Assembly (NCBI RefSeq): GCF_016495725.1
Contig: NZ_CP054705.1
Span: 930,001 to 994,000, forward strand
Source of the DNA: Salicibibacter cibarius
GTDB lineage: Bacteria > Bacillota > Bacilli > Bacillales > Marinococcaceae
Direction: 5' to 3'
DNA: 64,000 bases
Under the pieces are notes generated by a model. It saw nothing but the letters and a program-made list of their open reading frames with translations. It had not been told where the DNA came from and made no database searches. This document shows positions 1-8,380 of this stretch, in pieces (position 1 is the first letter of the stretch; the number at the start of each line of letters is the position of its first letter). The position numbers and the translations under genes were made by a program.

Positions 1-328
1 TCATCCTTTCTGTGAAAATAATAATGATATTGGAACCGATTGTTATTACATAAAATCACCTCCATTTAATTTAAGAATATTGTAACACAGAAAAAAATAG
101 GGAATAAAATAAAAACTTTTTTAGTCAAATGAATTATGTGTGTTGATCGCTTAAAGAGTTGGTATATCAATGTCACAAGGGACCATTTAGGAAAATAAAA
201 ATTTAAAATATTTATACTTCCAGTGCATCATCCCACATATTGGGATTTCATATTTGATTAACGGGAAAACAGATGCTATTCTTTCTGCAATTAAGAACCA
301 AAAAATAATTCGGGTAGGATGATTTTAG
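1..328. other. AT-rich leader region before the IclR gene
   Basis: No convincing gene is seen here. A CACCTCC string near position 56-62 would be a good ribosome binding site on the minus strand, but the codons it would serve stop at once (ATG followed by TAA), so it may belong to a decayed or very short reading frame. The rest is very AT-rich and presumably holds the promoter of the regulator that starts at 329. Confidence 0.4.
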
Positions 329-1084
329 ATGTCGCAAGTTTTAGAAAAAACTGCATTAATTTTAAATGCCTTAAAACCTACCGAGCATCAAATCGAGTGG
401 AGTGCTACTGAACTAAGTAAAGATCTTAATATTCCAATACAAACACTGCATCGTTTACTGATCAGTTTGTCAAAACATGGTTTTGTGTATCGAAATGATG
501 AAACGAAAAAATTTAAATTAGGGCTTAACCTAATGGAACTGGGATTGACAATACGTGATAATTTATCCGTTCGCAATCTTGCATTACCTGAAATGAGACA
601 CCTGTCAGAACTAACGAACGAAAGTGTCTACCTGACAATACCGGAAGGTCCAGATGGTATTTTCATTGAATGTATGGACTCTCCGCAATTGTTAAAAATT
701 GTCGAGCCCGTTGGGATGCGTAGACCATTACATAAAGGAGGTTCTAAAAAAGTAATTCTCGCTTATTTAAATAAATGGCAACAAGACAAGGTTTTAAATG
801 AACTAAGCGCCAGGTACCAGATTAAAGATATGGGAATTATACGGGATGATTTATTAGAGATAAAAAAGAACGGGTATGCTATTTCCCATAGCGAGACAAC
901 AGAAGGGACGACAAGTATAGCGTCGCCTATATTTTCATGGGAGGATGAAGTTTTAGCATCAATAAGTATTGCAGGTCCCGATTCAAGATTCAAAGAAAAC
1001 CGAATGAGCCAGTTAATTCAACAAACAAAGGCATGTGCGAATCGGGTATCAGAAGAATTAGGTTGGATCAAAGCAAATAATTAA
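329..1084 (+). CDS. IclR-family transcriptional regulator
   Basis: A 251-residue protein of the usual IclR length. Residues about 5-65 form a winged helix-turn-helix (segment with TELSKDLNIP, TLHRLL and the wing ending in KFKLGLNLMELG), and residues about 75-245 form the effector-binding domain, with the family-typical GTTSIASPIF segment late in the protein. The ATG is preceded by GTAGGATG. IclR proteins are cytoplasmic regulators of adjacent catabolic genes. Here the next genes on the same strand are a sarcosine-oxidase-type flavoenzyme and a GltS-type carrier, so these are the natural candidate targets; this is inference, and the ligand is unknown. Confidence 0.9.
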   Translation: MSQVLEKTALILNALKPTEHQIEWSATELSKDLNIPIQTLHRLLISLSKHGFVYRNDETKKFKLGLNLMELGLTIRDNLSVRNLALPEMRHLSELTNESVYLTIPEGPDGIFIECMDSPQLLKIVEPVGMRRPLHKGGSKKVILAYLNKWQQDKVLNELSARYQIKDMGIIRDDLLEIKKNGYAISHSETTEGTTSIASPIFSWEDEVLASISIAGPDSRFKENRMSQLIQQTKACANRVSEELGWIKANN

Positions 1085-1113
1085 AGAGATTTTAAATTAG
1101 TGGTCAACACTAT

Positions 1114-1228
1114 GGAAAAACACTACGCTTTCCATGGGCCCTTAGCTCAGCCTCCTCGTTAGAAAACTTGGCTTTTTTCTGCGGGGTCTTCCCACTGCGC
1201 TTCCCCGCAGGAGTCTCCGTGTTTTTCC
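1114..1228. repeat. GC-rich palindromic intergenic repeat
   Basis: About 115 bp that can fold into one long hairpin. Outer arms GGAAAAACAC (1114-1123) and GTGTTTTTCC (1219-1228) are exact reverse complements, and an inner stem CTGCGGGG (1179-1186) pairs with CCCCGCAG (1203-1210). It contrasts with its AT-rich surroundings. Repeats with ACGCTTTCC, CAGCCTCCTCG and CCCCGCAGGAGTCT segments are, from memory, common between genes in Bacillaceae genomes. It may also act as a terminator or mRNA-stabilising hairpin after the IclR gene. Confidence 0.65.
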
Positions 1229-1316
1229 TTCGCTAGAGCTAGTGTAATTACCATAATGATTCACTGATATCAACGATAGATTTTGGTGAAGAACCCAAAT
1301 TAGAAAAGGGGAATGT

Positions 1317-2441
1317 ATGATGGATGCAGATGTAGCGGTTATTGGTGTTGGGTCAATGGGTAGTTCAGCATTTTGGCAGCTTGCTTCACTAGGGGCGAAC
1401 GTATTGGGATTTGAACGCTATGCACCGGGCCATGACAAAGGGGCCGGCCATGGAGAAACCCGTATTTTCCGAACGGCCTATGGGGAAGGAACGGAGTACG
1501 TGCCATTCCTTCAAGAATCCAAACAGCTATGGCGGCACCTTGAAACAGAAACAGACACTGATATTTATTCGGAAATAGGAAGAATTAACATTGGGGAAAA
1601 AGAGGCTCTCAAGAAAGATATCAGCGGAGCAAAACTTTATCAATTGCCCTATGAATTATTGGATGCGAAAGAAGCTGCGGCACGTTTTCCGCAACATAGA
1701 TTTGAAGAGAATGATATGATTTATGTCGATCCACAAGCAGGTTTTGTTAGGCCTGAGCTTGCTATACAATCTGCAACGCAACGTGCAATTGAACTAGGCG
1801 CCAAGTTGTACTGCGGTGTTTCCGTTACAGCCATTGAGCCTGATGATGCCGGGGTGACTATTTATTGCGGAGAAGAAAGATTTAGGGTCGGTCATGTTGT
1901 CGTTTCTGCAGGTGCTTGGGCATCTAAGCTGCTCCCACAATTATCATTGCCAGTTTGGGTAGAGCGGCAAATATTAGTCTGGTACCGTGCGAAAAATCCG
2001 GATGTTTTTTCAATGGAAAAATTCCCTATTTTCGGAAGAGAAACAGAGGGGCAAAGGTGGTATGGTTTCCCATCCTTAGATGGGCATCTCGTTAAAGTGG
2101 CCTTTCATCATGGCGGGGATGAAGTTGATCCGGATACGATTGATCGGACAACACATAAAGAAGATATAGAACATCTATCAAAATTTATACACAAATATAT
2201 TCCCGACCTTGATCCCAATGCTGTGAAGGCTAAAGTATGTATGTACACGAATACACCGGATAATCATTTTATTATTGGGTCCGTTTCAGGAATGCCAAAT
2301 GTAACCATGCTTGGACCAATGGCAGGACATGGATTTAAATTTGCACCAATCATGGGCAAATTAGCAGCTGAAGTGGCTACAGAGTTGACACCTACAATGA
2401 ATATAGACATGTTTCGACCTGATCGGTTAATACGTGTGTGA
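1317..2441 (+). CDS. Monomeric sarcosine oxidase / N-methyl amino acid oxidase family flavoenzyme
   Basis: A 374-residue FAD amine oxidase of the MSOX/SolA type. The N-terminal dinucleotide-binding motif GVGSMG is at residues 10-15. Cys308 in the CMYTNTPD segment matches the cysteine that carries covalent FAD in monomeric sarcosine oxidase, and the KVAFH segment carries the Lys and His equivalents of the MSOX active site. Family members oxidise the N-methyl group or ring C-N bond of sarcosine, N-methyltryptophan, N-methylproline or pipecolate and release H2O2. Start chosen at 1317 behind AAAAGGGGAATGT; ATG 1320 is an equal alternative. In this island it could take N-methylproline or sarcosine left by the Rieske demethylase encoded at 11029; that substrate is inferred. 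Confidence 0.85.
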   Translation: MMDADVAVIGVGSMGSSAFWQLASLGANVLGFERYAPGHDKGAGHGETRIFRTAYGEGTEYVPFLQESKQLWRHLETETDTDIYSEIGRINIGEKEALKKDISGAKLYQLPYELLDAKEAAARFPQHRFEENDMIYVDPQAGFVRPELAIQSATQRAIELGAKLYCGVSVTAIEPDDAGVTIYCGEERFRVGHVVVSAGAWASKLLPQLSLPVWVERQILVWYRAKNPDVFSMEKFPIFGRETEGQRWYGFPSLDGHLVKVAFHHGGDEVDPDTIDRTTHKEDIEHLSKFIHKYIPDLDPNAVKAKVCMYTNTPDNHFIIGSVSGMPNVTMLGPMAGHGFKFAPIMGKLAAEVATELTPTMNIDMFRPDRLIRV

Positions 2442-2845
2442 ACTACCCCGGTCTATTGAAACAGACCAGCTAAAACCAAAGGTGACATCTGTATAAGAAG
2501 GTTTCTGCAAGTTGCTTCAAAGCTTCATATTCATATTTTCCATATTAGTCTCCGGTGCTGCTCCTCCCTCGAGCACTCACCTTTAATAAAGATCAATCAT
2601 CCTAGAAATCATCAATGTGCATGTATTTGGTGCGGGGACAAACATTTCAGGGATGGAAAAGGAACTGTTGCATCTGATGGCCTTCTAAACTATTTCCTCA
2701 ATTTTAGTTGTTATTTGGGAAAAGAGTTTACATGTTTTGAGGAAATCAACTGTTCATGCTTTAAAACCCATATAAGGATGAATATCCCAATTCAATAATT
2801 TTATTGTGTAGCAAAGTAAAGAAAGAATGGGGAGGCGAATTAGTT
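2442..2845. other. Intergenic region with a perfect 10-bp inverted repeat
   Basis: About 400 bp with no gene I can support. ATTTCCTCAA (2692-2701) and TTGAGGAAAT (2737-2746) are exact reverse complements separated by 35 bp, about 100 bp before the carrier gene at 2846. They could form an mRNA hairpin or a two-site operator. No clear promoter is read. Confidence 0.4.
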
Positions 2846-4213
2846 ATGGATGCTTGGGATGTTGTCATCGATCTTGGTTTGATATCTGCACTGTTATTAA
2901 TATCAACGTATATACGTGCAAAGGTAAAATGGGTTCAAAAACTTTTCTTGCCGGCAAGTATTATAGCTGGAATGTTAGGACTTGCATTCGGACCCAATGG
3001 TTTAGGATTGATCCCTTTTTCAGAAATGATTGAAACTTATCCGAGCATACTTATTGCTGTTGTTTTGGGTGCACTTCCATTGACAAACGAAGGATATAAG
3101 TGGAAAGAAGTTAAAAACGACGTTGGTAGCCTTTGGGCATACTCCCAGTTTGCAATGATCGCCCAATGGGGGCTGGGAGCGTTATTAGGCTTGATTTTAT
3201 TAACAACACTTTTTGACGTTCCGAATGCATTTGGATTAATACTAGGAGCTGGCTTTGCAGGAGGACATGGCACAGCAGCTGCATTAGGCAATGCTTTAGA
3301 TTCGTTAGGGTGGGAAGAGGCAACGTCATTAGCAATGACTTCTGCAACTGTCGGAATAATTAGCGCTATATTAATGGGTCTGTGGTTCATTAAAAGAGCC
3401 ACAACCAAAGGCGACACAAATTATATTAGCAATTTTAACGATCTGTCACAAGATTTGAGAACCGGATTATTAGCAAAAGAAAATAGAGAATCAATGGGTG
3501 AAGACACATTATCCAGTATGTCTATCGACCCTCTTATTTTTCATGTGGCAATTATTGGAGCAATTGCAATGCTAGGTTATTTCCTCAGTTCTTTAGTTGA
3601 AAGGATATTTGGAGATGTATTCATTCCGGAGTTTGCTGTAGCGTTTTTAATCGGTCTTTTGGTTAAAATGTTAATTACTAATACTAATATTAATAAATAT
3701 TTAGACAATAACATATTTAAACGAGTGAGCGGTGGTGCGACAGATTTATTAGTTGCATTTGGTATTGCTTCGATTAGCTTAATAGTTGTAGCGGAATATA
3801 TTTGGCCGTTACTCATCTTGTTTGTCTTCGGTTTATTGTACTGTTATTTCCTTTTCAGATATTTATCTAAAAAATTTTTTCCACAGTATTGGTTTGAAAG
3901 AGGACTTTTCACCTGGGGATGGACAACAGGCGCGGTTCCTATGGCGATAGCTTTGCTTAGAATTGTAGATCCAAAATTAAAGAGCCGTACGTTAGACGAT
4001 TTTGCACTTGCCTATGTCCCTATAGCTCCAGTGGAAGTTCTTATTGTTACGTTTTCGCCATTACTGATGGTTGCAGGCTTTCACTGGATATACGTATTGA
4101 TCATGTTAGGTATTGCTCTAACAATTTTACTTGTATCTAGGAGGGTGGGGTGGCGTCAACCGCCGTCTAAAGATAGTCAAGGAAATCCCCGTCACACCCG
4201 TCCCGATGAGTGA
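2846..4213 (+). CDS. GltS-type sodium:glutamate symporter
   Basis: A 455-residue inner-membrane protein with about ten to twelve hydrophobic segments. The segment GFAGGHGTAAALG (about residue 120-130) matches the glycine-rich GGHGTAAA motif of GltS re-entrant loops, and the pattern repeats weakly in the second half (WGWTTGAVPM). GltS proteins import glutamate with Na+; length is slightly above the usual 400. The start at ATG 2846 follows GGGGAGG (2829-2835); an in-frame TTG at 2804 lacks a ribosome site. It sits between the amine oxidase and a broken MmgE/PrpD copy, so the substrate here could be an organic acid other than glutamate. Confidence 0.85.
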   Translation: MDAWDVVIDLGLISALLLISTYIRAKVKWVQKLFLPASIIAGMLGLAFGPNGLGLIPFSEMIETYPSILIAVVLGALPLTNEGYKWKEVKNDVGSLWAYSQFAMIAQWGLGALLGLILLTTLFDVPNAFGLILGAGFAGGHGTAAALGNALDSLGWEEATSLAMTSATVGIISAILMGLWFIKRATTKGDTNYISNFNDLSQDLRTGLLAKENRESMGEDTLSSMSIDPLIFHVAIIGAIAMLGYFLSSLVERIFGDVFIPEFAVAFLIGLLVKMLITNTNINKYLDNNIFKRVSGGATDLLVAFGIASISLIVVAEYIWPLLILFVFGLLYCYFLFRYLSKKFFPQYWFERGLFTWGWTTGAVPMAIALLRIVDPKLKSRTLDDFALAYVPIAPVEVLIVTFSPLLMVAGFHWIYVLIMLGIALTILLVSRRVGWRQPPSKDSQGNPRHTRPDE

Positions 4214-4248
4214 CGAGAACCTATGTAAGAATAATGGAGGGAATTACA

Positions 4249-4912
4249 TTGCCAATTACCAAAACATTAGATTATCTAGAACATGAAAACTATGACTTCC
4301 TGTCACCGGAAGTAGTTACTATTTCCAAGAAATGTTTGCTGGACTTCATCGTCGCGTCATTTGCCGGTTATCAGAATAAGGCATCAACCACCATTGCGCT
4401 TAATCCGGCGGGTTGGTTAGGTGAGGAAGGATCTTGTACAGTAATAGGAGAGGAACATCAAGTTTCGCCTCTTGCTGCAACATTTGCTAATGTCACGTTG
4501 TCAAGTTGTATGGATATCGATGATGGGCACCGGCAACCGGTTGGACATCCCGGTTGTATGGTTATTCCCCCGTGTTGGCATGTCAAGAAATCATGCAAAA
4601 CTGTTCCCGGAAGCATTTGATATCAGTGATTGTGGTAGGATATGAGATTGGAATTAGATGTGGGATCGTCATGAACGCAAAACATGAACAGCAATTTTAC
4701 GGTTCCGGGGATGGGCTCATTTTGGTTTTGCGGCAGGAGCAGCAAAAATTAAAGGGTTGTCAGGGGATGCGCTTTTCCATTCATTGACGATTGGAGAAGT
4801 TTATGGCCCAACGGCACAATGCGAAAAATCGATTGCAGCCGGTTCGATGACAAAGGAGAGTGTTGGTTGGGGAGCCACCACAGGACTTATGAGTGTACGA
4901 CTCGCGGAATCT
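4249..4912 (+). pseudogene. Truncated, frameshifted MmgE/PrpD family gene
   Basis: This is a decayed copy of the 5' half of the intact gene at 18089. Both begin with the PITK..DYxEHENYDF segment and match almost base for base up to about 4912 (GCGGAATCTG), after which homology stops. At least two frameshifts are visible against the intact copy: around 4570-4605, where the intact gene reads PPALAYGEL, and around 4708, where GGGGGTTGGG has become GGGGATGGG. The probable start was TTG 4249 behind AATGGAGGG. It directly follows the GltS gene (35 bp), suggesting a former operon. The remaining half of the domain is absent, so no function is expected. Confidence 0.88.
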
Positions 4913-5285
4913 GCCATTCGAAAGTGCGGGAAAGCATCATAATGAGTGATGGTTTGATCCGCCTTCTCCCGCTTTTATACTTTTTCGGGTCAACACCATT
5001 GCATCCTTAGTACTTCTAGAGGGGCGATAAACCTATTCCTGTCCCTCAAGCGACAGGAAAAACATACCCTTTGCCATTTTTGAAGACCCCCTGCTCGATG
5101 GTAATGAATTTTTGGTTTGTCGAGATGATTGCAGCTTAGATTTTCACATTGAATATGGTAGACCTCCCCATTCTTTTGTTTAGGGAAGGAAAGTTATGAT
5201 TTGTATAGAGGTATGATAAAAGAGTAGGCATGAAAAACGCACCTAACAATTTAATTATGACTTTTGCTCTGGTGCGTATTCTCGC
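4913..5285. other. Non-coding remnant region between the MmgE/PrpD fragment and the TetR gene
   Basis: No gene can be supported. A small hairpin CCTGTC...GACAGG lies near 5039-5058. Being the place where the duplicated MmgE/PrpD copy breaks off, it is a likely recombination or deletion scar, but no transposase remnant or inverted repeat could be recognised. Confidence 0.3.
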
Positions 5286-5957
5286 CTATACGAGTGTATA
5301 GTTATTAATAATCTCTCTTACATGTTTCATCGTTGTATTCGCTGCTTCCTCAGCATTATAATTTCGACGATTATTTAAGACTGTTGTAAGCATCCCTTGC
5401 CAAATTAATACAGTGCTTTCCTTAATAACCTCAAGGTCGTTTTCTTTTAAATAGCCATCCTGCACGGATTGTTCCAATTCGTTCCTGCTTCTTTTTGATA
5501 AATGGTATTCAACAATGAGCGTTCTGATATCTTCCGTCAGATCTCCGAATACTTCATCCTGATAAACGTTATAATAGTACTCTAACAATTCTTCCGGTCT
5601 TTCTCCCAGATTAGCTAAAAAAATGGCGTAATACACTTGGGGATTTTTAAAGGAGTGTTTACAGAAACATTCCCAGCTTAATAAATATTTGTGAAGGGAA
5701 TTTTCTCCTTTCTCCATATAAAAGGGAAGTTCTTCTATATATTTAGTTAAATATCTTAGCGCCGCAAAAAAGATGAGGTGAGAAAGTTCCTGAAAATAAT
5801 TATATATGGTAGCGCTATTATACCCGACTTTATCAGCTATTTTTCGTATTGTAACACTTTTAATCCCCTCTTGCTCAATGATCTCGATGGTAGCATCTAC
5901 AAAATATTGCCCCATTCTCTGTGTGTGCATTTCTTTAATAATTTCTTTATTACTCAA
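5286..5957 (-). CDS. TetR/AcrR-family transcriptional regulator
   Basis: A 223-residue regulator. Residues about 12-60 form the TetR helix-turn-helix (IEQEGIKSVTIRKIADKVG, then NSATIYNYFQ), and the rest is a helical ligand-binding and dimerisation domain without obvious family signature. It starts at TTG 5957 behind GAGAGGGG. It is transcribed in the same direction as the BCCT gene that ends about 220 bp upstream of it. TetR proteins usually repress adjacent transport and catabolic genes until a ligand binds. The palindrome TAATCNNGATTA lies 70 bp upstream of this gene and at the promoters of the carrier and the Rieske operon, which makes this protein the best candidate to bind it (inference). 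Confidence 0.9.
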   Translation of the reverse strand: MSNKEIIKEMHTQRMGQYFVDATIEIIEQEGIKSVTIRKIADKVGYNSATIYNYFQELSHLIFFAALRYLTKYIEELPFYMEKGENSLHKYLLSWECFCKHSFKNPQVYYAIFLANLGERPEELLEYYYNVYQDEVFGDLTEDIRTLIVEYHLSKRSRNELEQSVQDGYLKENDLEVIKESTVLIWQGMLTTVLNNRRNYNAEEAANTTMKHVREIINNYTLV

Positions 5958-6026
5958 AAGTGACCCCTCTCAATTTCCGTGATCTCTTGATACATTCATT
6001 TTATACTTTAAAGGAATTTGTACAGT

Positions 6027-6038
6027 TAATCAAGATTA
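6027..6038. promoter_or_regulatory. Candidate operator TAATCAAGATTA upstream of the TetR gene
   Basis: Twelve bases that differ at one position from the two copies TAATCACGATTA in front of the Rieske operon. The position 70 bp before the TetR start suggests autoregulation. The half sites TAATC and GATTA are intact. Confidence 0.55.
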
Positions 6039-6175
6039 CATACCAAAGTCAATTGAAAGGTCTAATACAAACGAGATAGTTTCCCACAACGGTTTATTTT
6101 AAAGTCGAGTGTTTGTTTCTGATTCATTTTTCCTTGAAGCCATCCTTGACTACATTTTCAGGAATGAAATCTATG

Positions 6176-7723
6176 CTATCTAAAAGTTTTCTCGTTGCTC
6201 TTTTTTGATAATTTCCTGATACTTTTCTTTTGGGCAGGAGTCTCTCCAAATTCATCTTTAACACTTCGAACGATTGAGTAACATATAAATAACATAAGGA
6301 TCGCAAAGGGAGAAGCTACAACAATGGAAATGGTTTGAACGGCCTCGAGACCGCCAGCTAATAGGAAAACAATAGCGGACCCGGCTATCATAATACCCCA
6401 GATAACTTTTAACCGGCTTGGGGGAGTCAAGTTGCCACTGTCACTAAACATAGCAAGTACATAGCTTCCTGAATCAGCAGATGTTACAAAAAAGAAAAGA
6501 ATTAAGGCAAATACTAAAATCGTTAAAAATGACCCAAAAGGAATTAATTCCAAAAATGCAAATAAGGCATAGGTTTCATCAGCCTGAGTGCTTTCAATTA
6601 AAGAGTTTGCCCCTTGATTTAGTAAAAGATTTAAAGCTGAACCACCAAATACAGAAAACCATACAAATGAAATAAGTGTGGGAACAATTAAAACGCCCAT
6701 TATATATTCTTTAATTGAACGCCCTTTTGATATTCTGGCGAAAAAAGCACCGACAAATGGTGCCCAGGTCATCCACCAAGCCCAATAAAACACAGTCCAT
6801 TCATTTGTCCAATCGCTTCGTTCGTTAAGAAAGGGCTCTGCACCTAAGCTCATTTCAATTATATTATTAAAAAATCTACCGGTAGAACCTACTAATACTT
6901 GCAGTATGTTTGAAGGACCTAGACTAAAGACTATAAGCATAGCTAATCCAGCGAGTATCATATTAAGATTCGATAGATATTTAATGCCACGCCCTAAACC
7001 TGATAATGCAGATATAAGAAAAAGCAATGTAGCCAATACAATGATGCCGATTTGTATCCACACTGAATTGGGAAGATCCCACACAAAGGATAAACCACCA
7101 CTAATCTGAAGTGCACTTAATCCTAAAGTACTGGCTAAGCCGATAGAAGTTATAAAGATTGCAAAAATATCAATCGTTTTACCTTCTCCGCTGTAAATTC
7201 TCTCTTTTAGTAAAGGGTAAAACAATGAACTGATAGCAGCAGGTAGTCTTTTCCTAAATTGAAAGTAAGCTAATCCAAGCCCCATCACACCAAAGATAGC
7301 CCAAGGGAAGAACCAATGGAAAAAAACATATTGCATGGAAAGATTTGCAGCTTCTGCCGACTCAGCTTCTCCGTAGGGAGGGTTTATATAGTGGCTAACT
7401 GGTTCTGCCACACTCCAGAAAACTAAACCTACCCCCATTCCTGAAGCAAAAAGCATGGAAAGCCATGAACTTTTGCTAAATTCGGGTGTGTCACTGTCAT
7501 TTCCTAATTTAATATTCCCATATTTTGAAAACATCATATAGAGACAAAGAAAAAGAAAAATAATACCTGCTAATAAATAAAACCAATTAAAGTATGTAAT
7601 TAAAATATTAAGAAGACCGTCAGCAGCTACTCTTAACCAGTCTGTAAACAAAATCCCTACAATGATAAAGCAAAAGCTTAAAGCTAAAGAAACTTTTAAA
7701 ACTAAATTTTTAGTAACCATCAT
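6176..7723 (-). CDS. BCCT-family betaine/carnitine/choline-type transporter
   Basis: About 515 residues with twelve predicted membrane segments. BCCT signatures are visible: the glycine-rich ASGMGVGLVFWSVAEP segment of the first repeat and the tryptophan-rich WAWWMTWAPFVGAFFARISKG segment (shown in part) that lines the substrate site. These carriers import quaternary amines with Na+ or H+. The start is uncertain: ATG codons lie at 7789, 7738, 7723 and 7720; 7723/7720 fit the family's usual N-terminus and have AAAGGATGG upstream. It is divergent from the Rieske operon with which it shares operator-like palindromes, so the imported amine is probably the operon's substrate. Confidence 0.92.
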   Translation of the reverse strand: MMVTKNLVLKVSLALSFCFIIVGILFTDWLRVAADGLLNILITYFNWFYLLAGIIFLFLCLYMMFSKYGNIKLGNDSDTPEFSKSSWLSMLFASGMGVGLVFWSVAEPVSHYINPPYGEAESAEAANLSMQYVFFHWFFPWAIFGVMGLGLAYFQFRKRLPAAISSLFYPLLKERIYSGEGKTIDIFAIFITSIGLASTLGLSALQISGGLSFVWDLPNSVWIQIGIIVLATLLFLISALSGLGRGIKYLSNLNMILAGLAMLIVFSLGPSNILQVLVGSTGRFFNNIIEMSLGAEPFLNERSDWTNEWTVFYWAWWMTWAPFVGAFFARISKGRSIKEYIMGVLIVPTLISFVWFSVFGGSALNLLLNQGANSLIESTQADETYALFAFLELIPFGSFLTILVFALILFFFVTSADSGSYVLAMFSDSGNLTPPSRLKVIWGIMIAGSAIVFLLAGGLEAVQTISIVVASPFAILMLFICYSIVRSVKDEFGETPAQKKSIRKLSKKSNEKTFR

Positions 7724-7871
7724 TTTTGAATATACCATCCTTTTTAAAAATTTATTAAATCTTAAAGGGAACTGGCTAATGGGTTTCATATGTTTGTTTG
7801 GGCTATCATTAAAAAAAGTGATGAGAGTATCAAAATGTTTATTTTTAGTTTTGTATTCGCTTACATAATCA

Positions 7872-7908
7872 TAATCGCGATTATAATAGTAATCATGATA
7901 AAACGCAA
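7872..7908 (-). promoter_or_regulatory. BCCT promoter overlapping a perfect TAATCGCGATTA palindrome
   Basis: On the minus strand TTGCGT (7908-7903) and TATAAT (7885-7880) are separated by 17 bp, a good sigma-A promoter. The perfect palindrome TAATCGCGATTA occupies 7872-7883 and so covers the -10 element, as expected of a repressor site. A second, imperfect copy TAATCATGATAA lies at 7890-7901 between the -35 and -10. Confidence 0.65.
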
Positions 7909-8204
7909 GGTGAAATAATTAGTTTTGTTATTAATGTATGTGTTCTACCAAAATGATGATCGCCCCTTAAGTTTTAAACAGATTGTTAGCATAGAAAGCA
8001 AAAAATTTAGGAATTATTAGAGGATAATTAAGAGACAAAAAGAGCTCCAACCATCAGCATGAGTTTTCTACTTATCTTAGAAGCGCCATATTCCGCATGC
8101 AAAGCCAAGCCCCGAAAAAGTGTTTTGAGAAAGAAAAGCTATGGGTCGGATAACTCGACAGAATGTAAAACAAATTTGTTAATAAAAAAATTCTTTAAAA
8201 GGTA

Positions 8205-8261
8205 TTGACTTATTATATTAATCACGATTAGAATGATAATCACAGTTACTAATCACGATTA
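8205..8261 (+). promoter_or_regulatory. Rieske operon promoter with two TAATCACGATTA operators
   Basis: TTGACT (8205-8210) and TAGAAT (8229-8234) are 18 bp apart and form a plausible sigma-A promoter. Identical sites TAATCACGATTA lie at 8219-8230, inside the promoter, and at 8250-8261, just after the expected transcription start. Their spacing of 31 bp is close to three helical turns, so two dimers would sit on one face. A third degenerate copy lies between them. Confidence 0.7.
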
Positions 8262-8324
8262 GTTGATTGCATACAAATGGATTCAAAAAAGGGTGATGTT
8301 ATAAAAATTAAGAATTCAAGCATA

Positions 8325-8338
8325 TAAAAGCGTTTACA
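8325..8338 (+). promoter_or_regulatory. Candidate CcpA (cre) site in the Rieske operon leader
   Basis: TAAAAGCGTTTACA matches the published cre consensus TGWAANCGNTNWCA at 13 of 14 positions (second base A instead of G). It lies downstream of the predicted transcription start and 43 bp before the first gene, a position where CcpA acts as a roadblock. This would put the operon under catabolite repression. Confidence 0.5.
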
Positions 8339-8380
8339 TGAAAGTGACAGCAACAATAAATCAAGGAGTGTTTCGTTAAA

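Larger units (their letters stand above)
7724..8380. other. Divergent regulatory region between the BCCT gene and the Rieske operon
   Basis: About 660 bp of AT-rich DNA without a gene. It carries a promoter for each side, at least three copies of TAATCNNGATTA plus two degenerate ones (TAATCATGATAA at 7890-7901, TAATCACAGTTA at 8237-8248), and a cre-like site. These are listed separately. Confidence 0.7.

Noticed and set aside
4913-5285. Transposase remnant beside the truncated MmgE/PrpD copy
   Set aside because: No transposase motif, inverted repeat or target duplication could be seen.
6124-6306. Alternative C-terminus of the BCCT carrier in another frame
   Set aside because: The normal frame ends with a charged tail of ordinary length for the family, so a frameshift is not needed.
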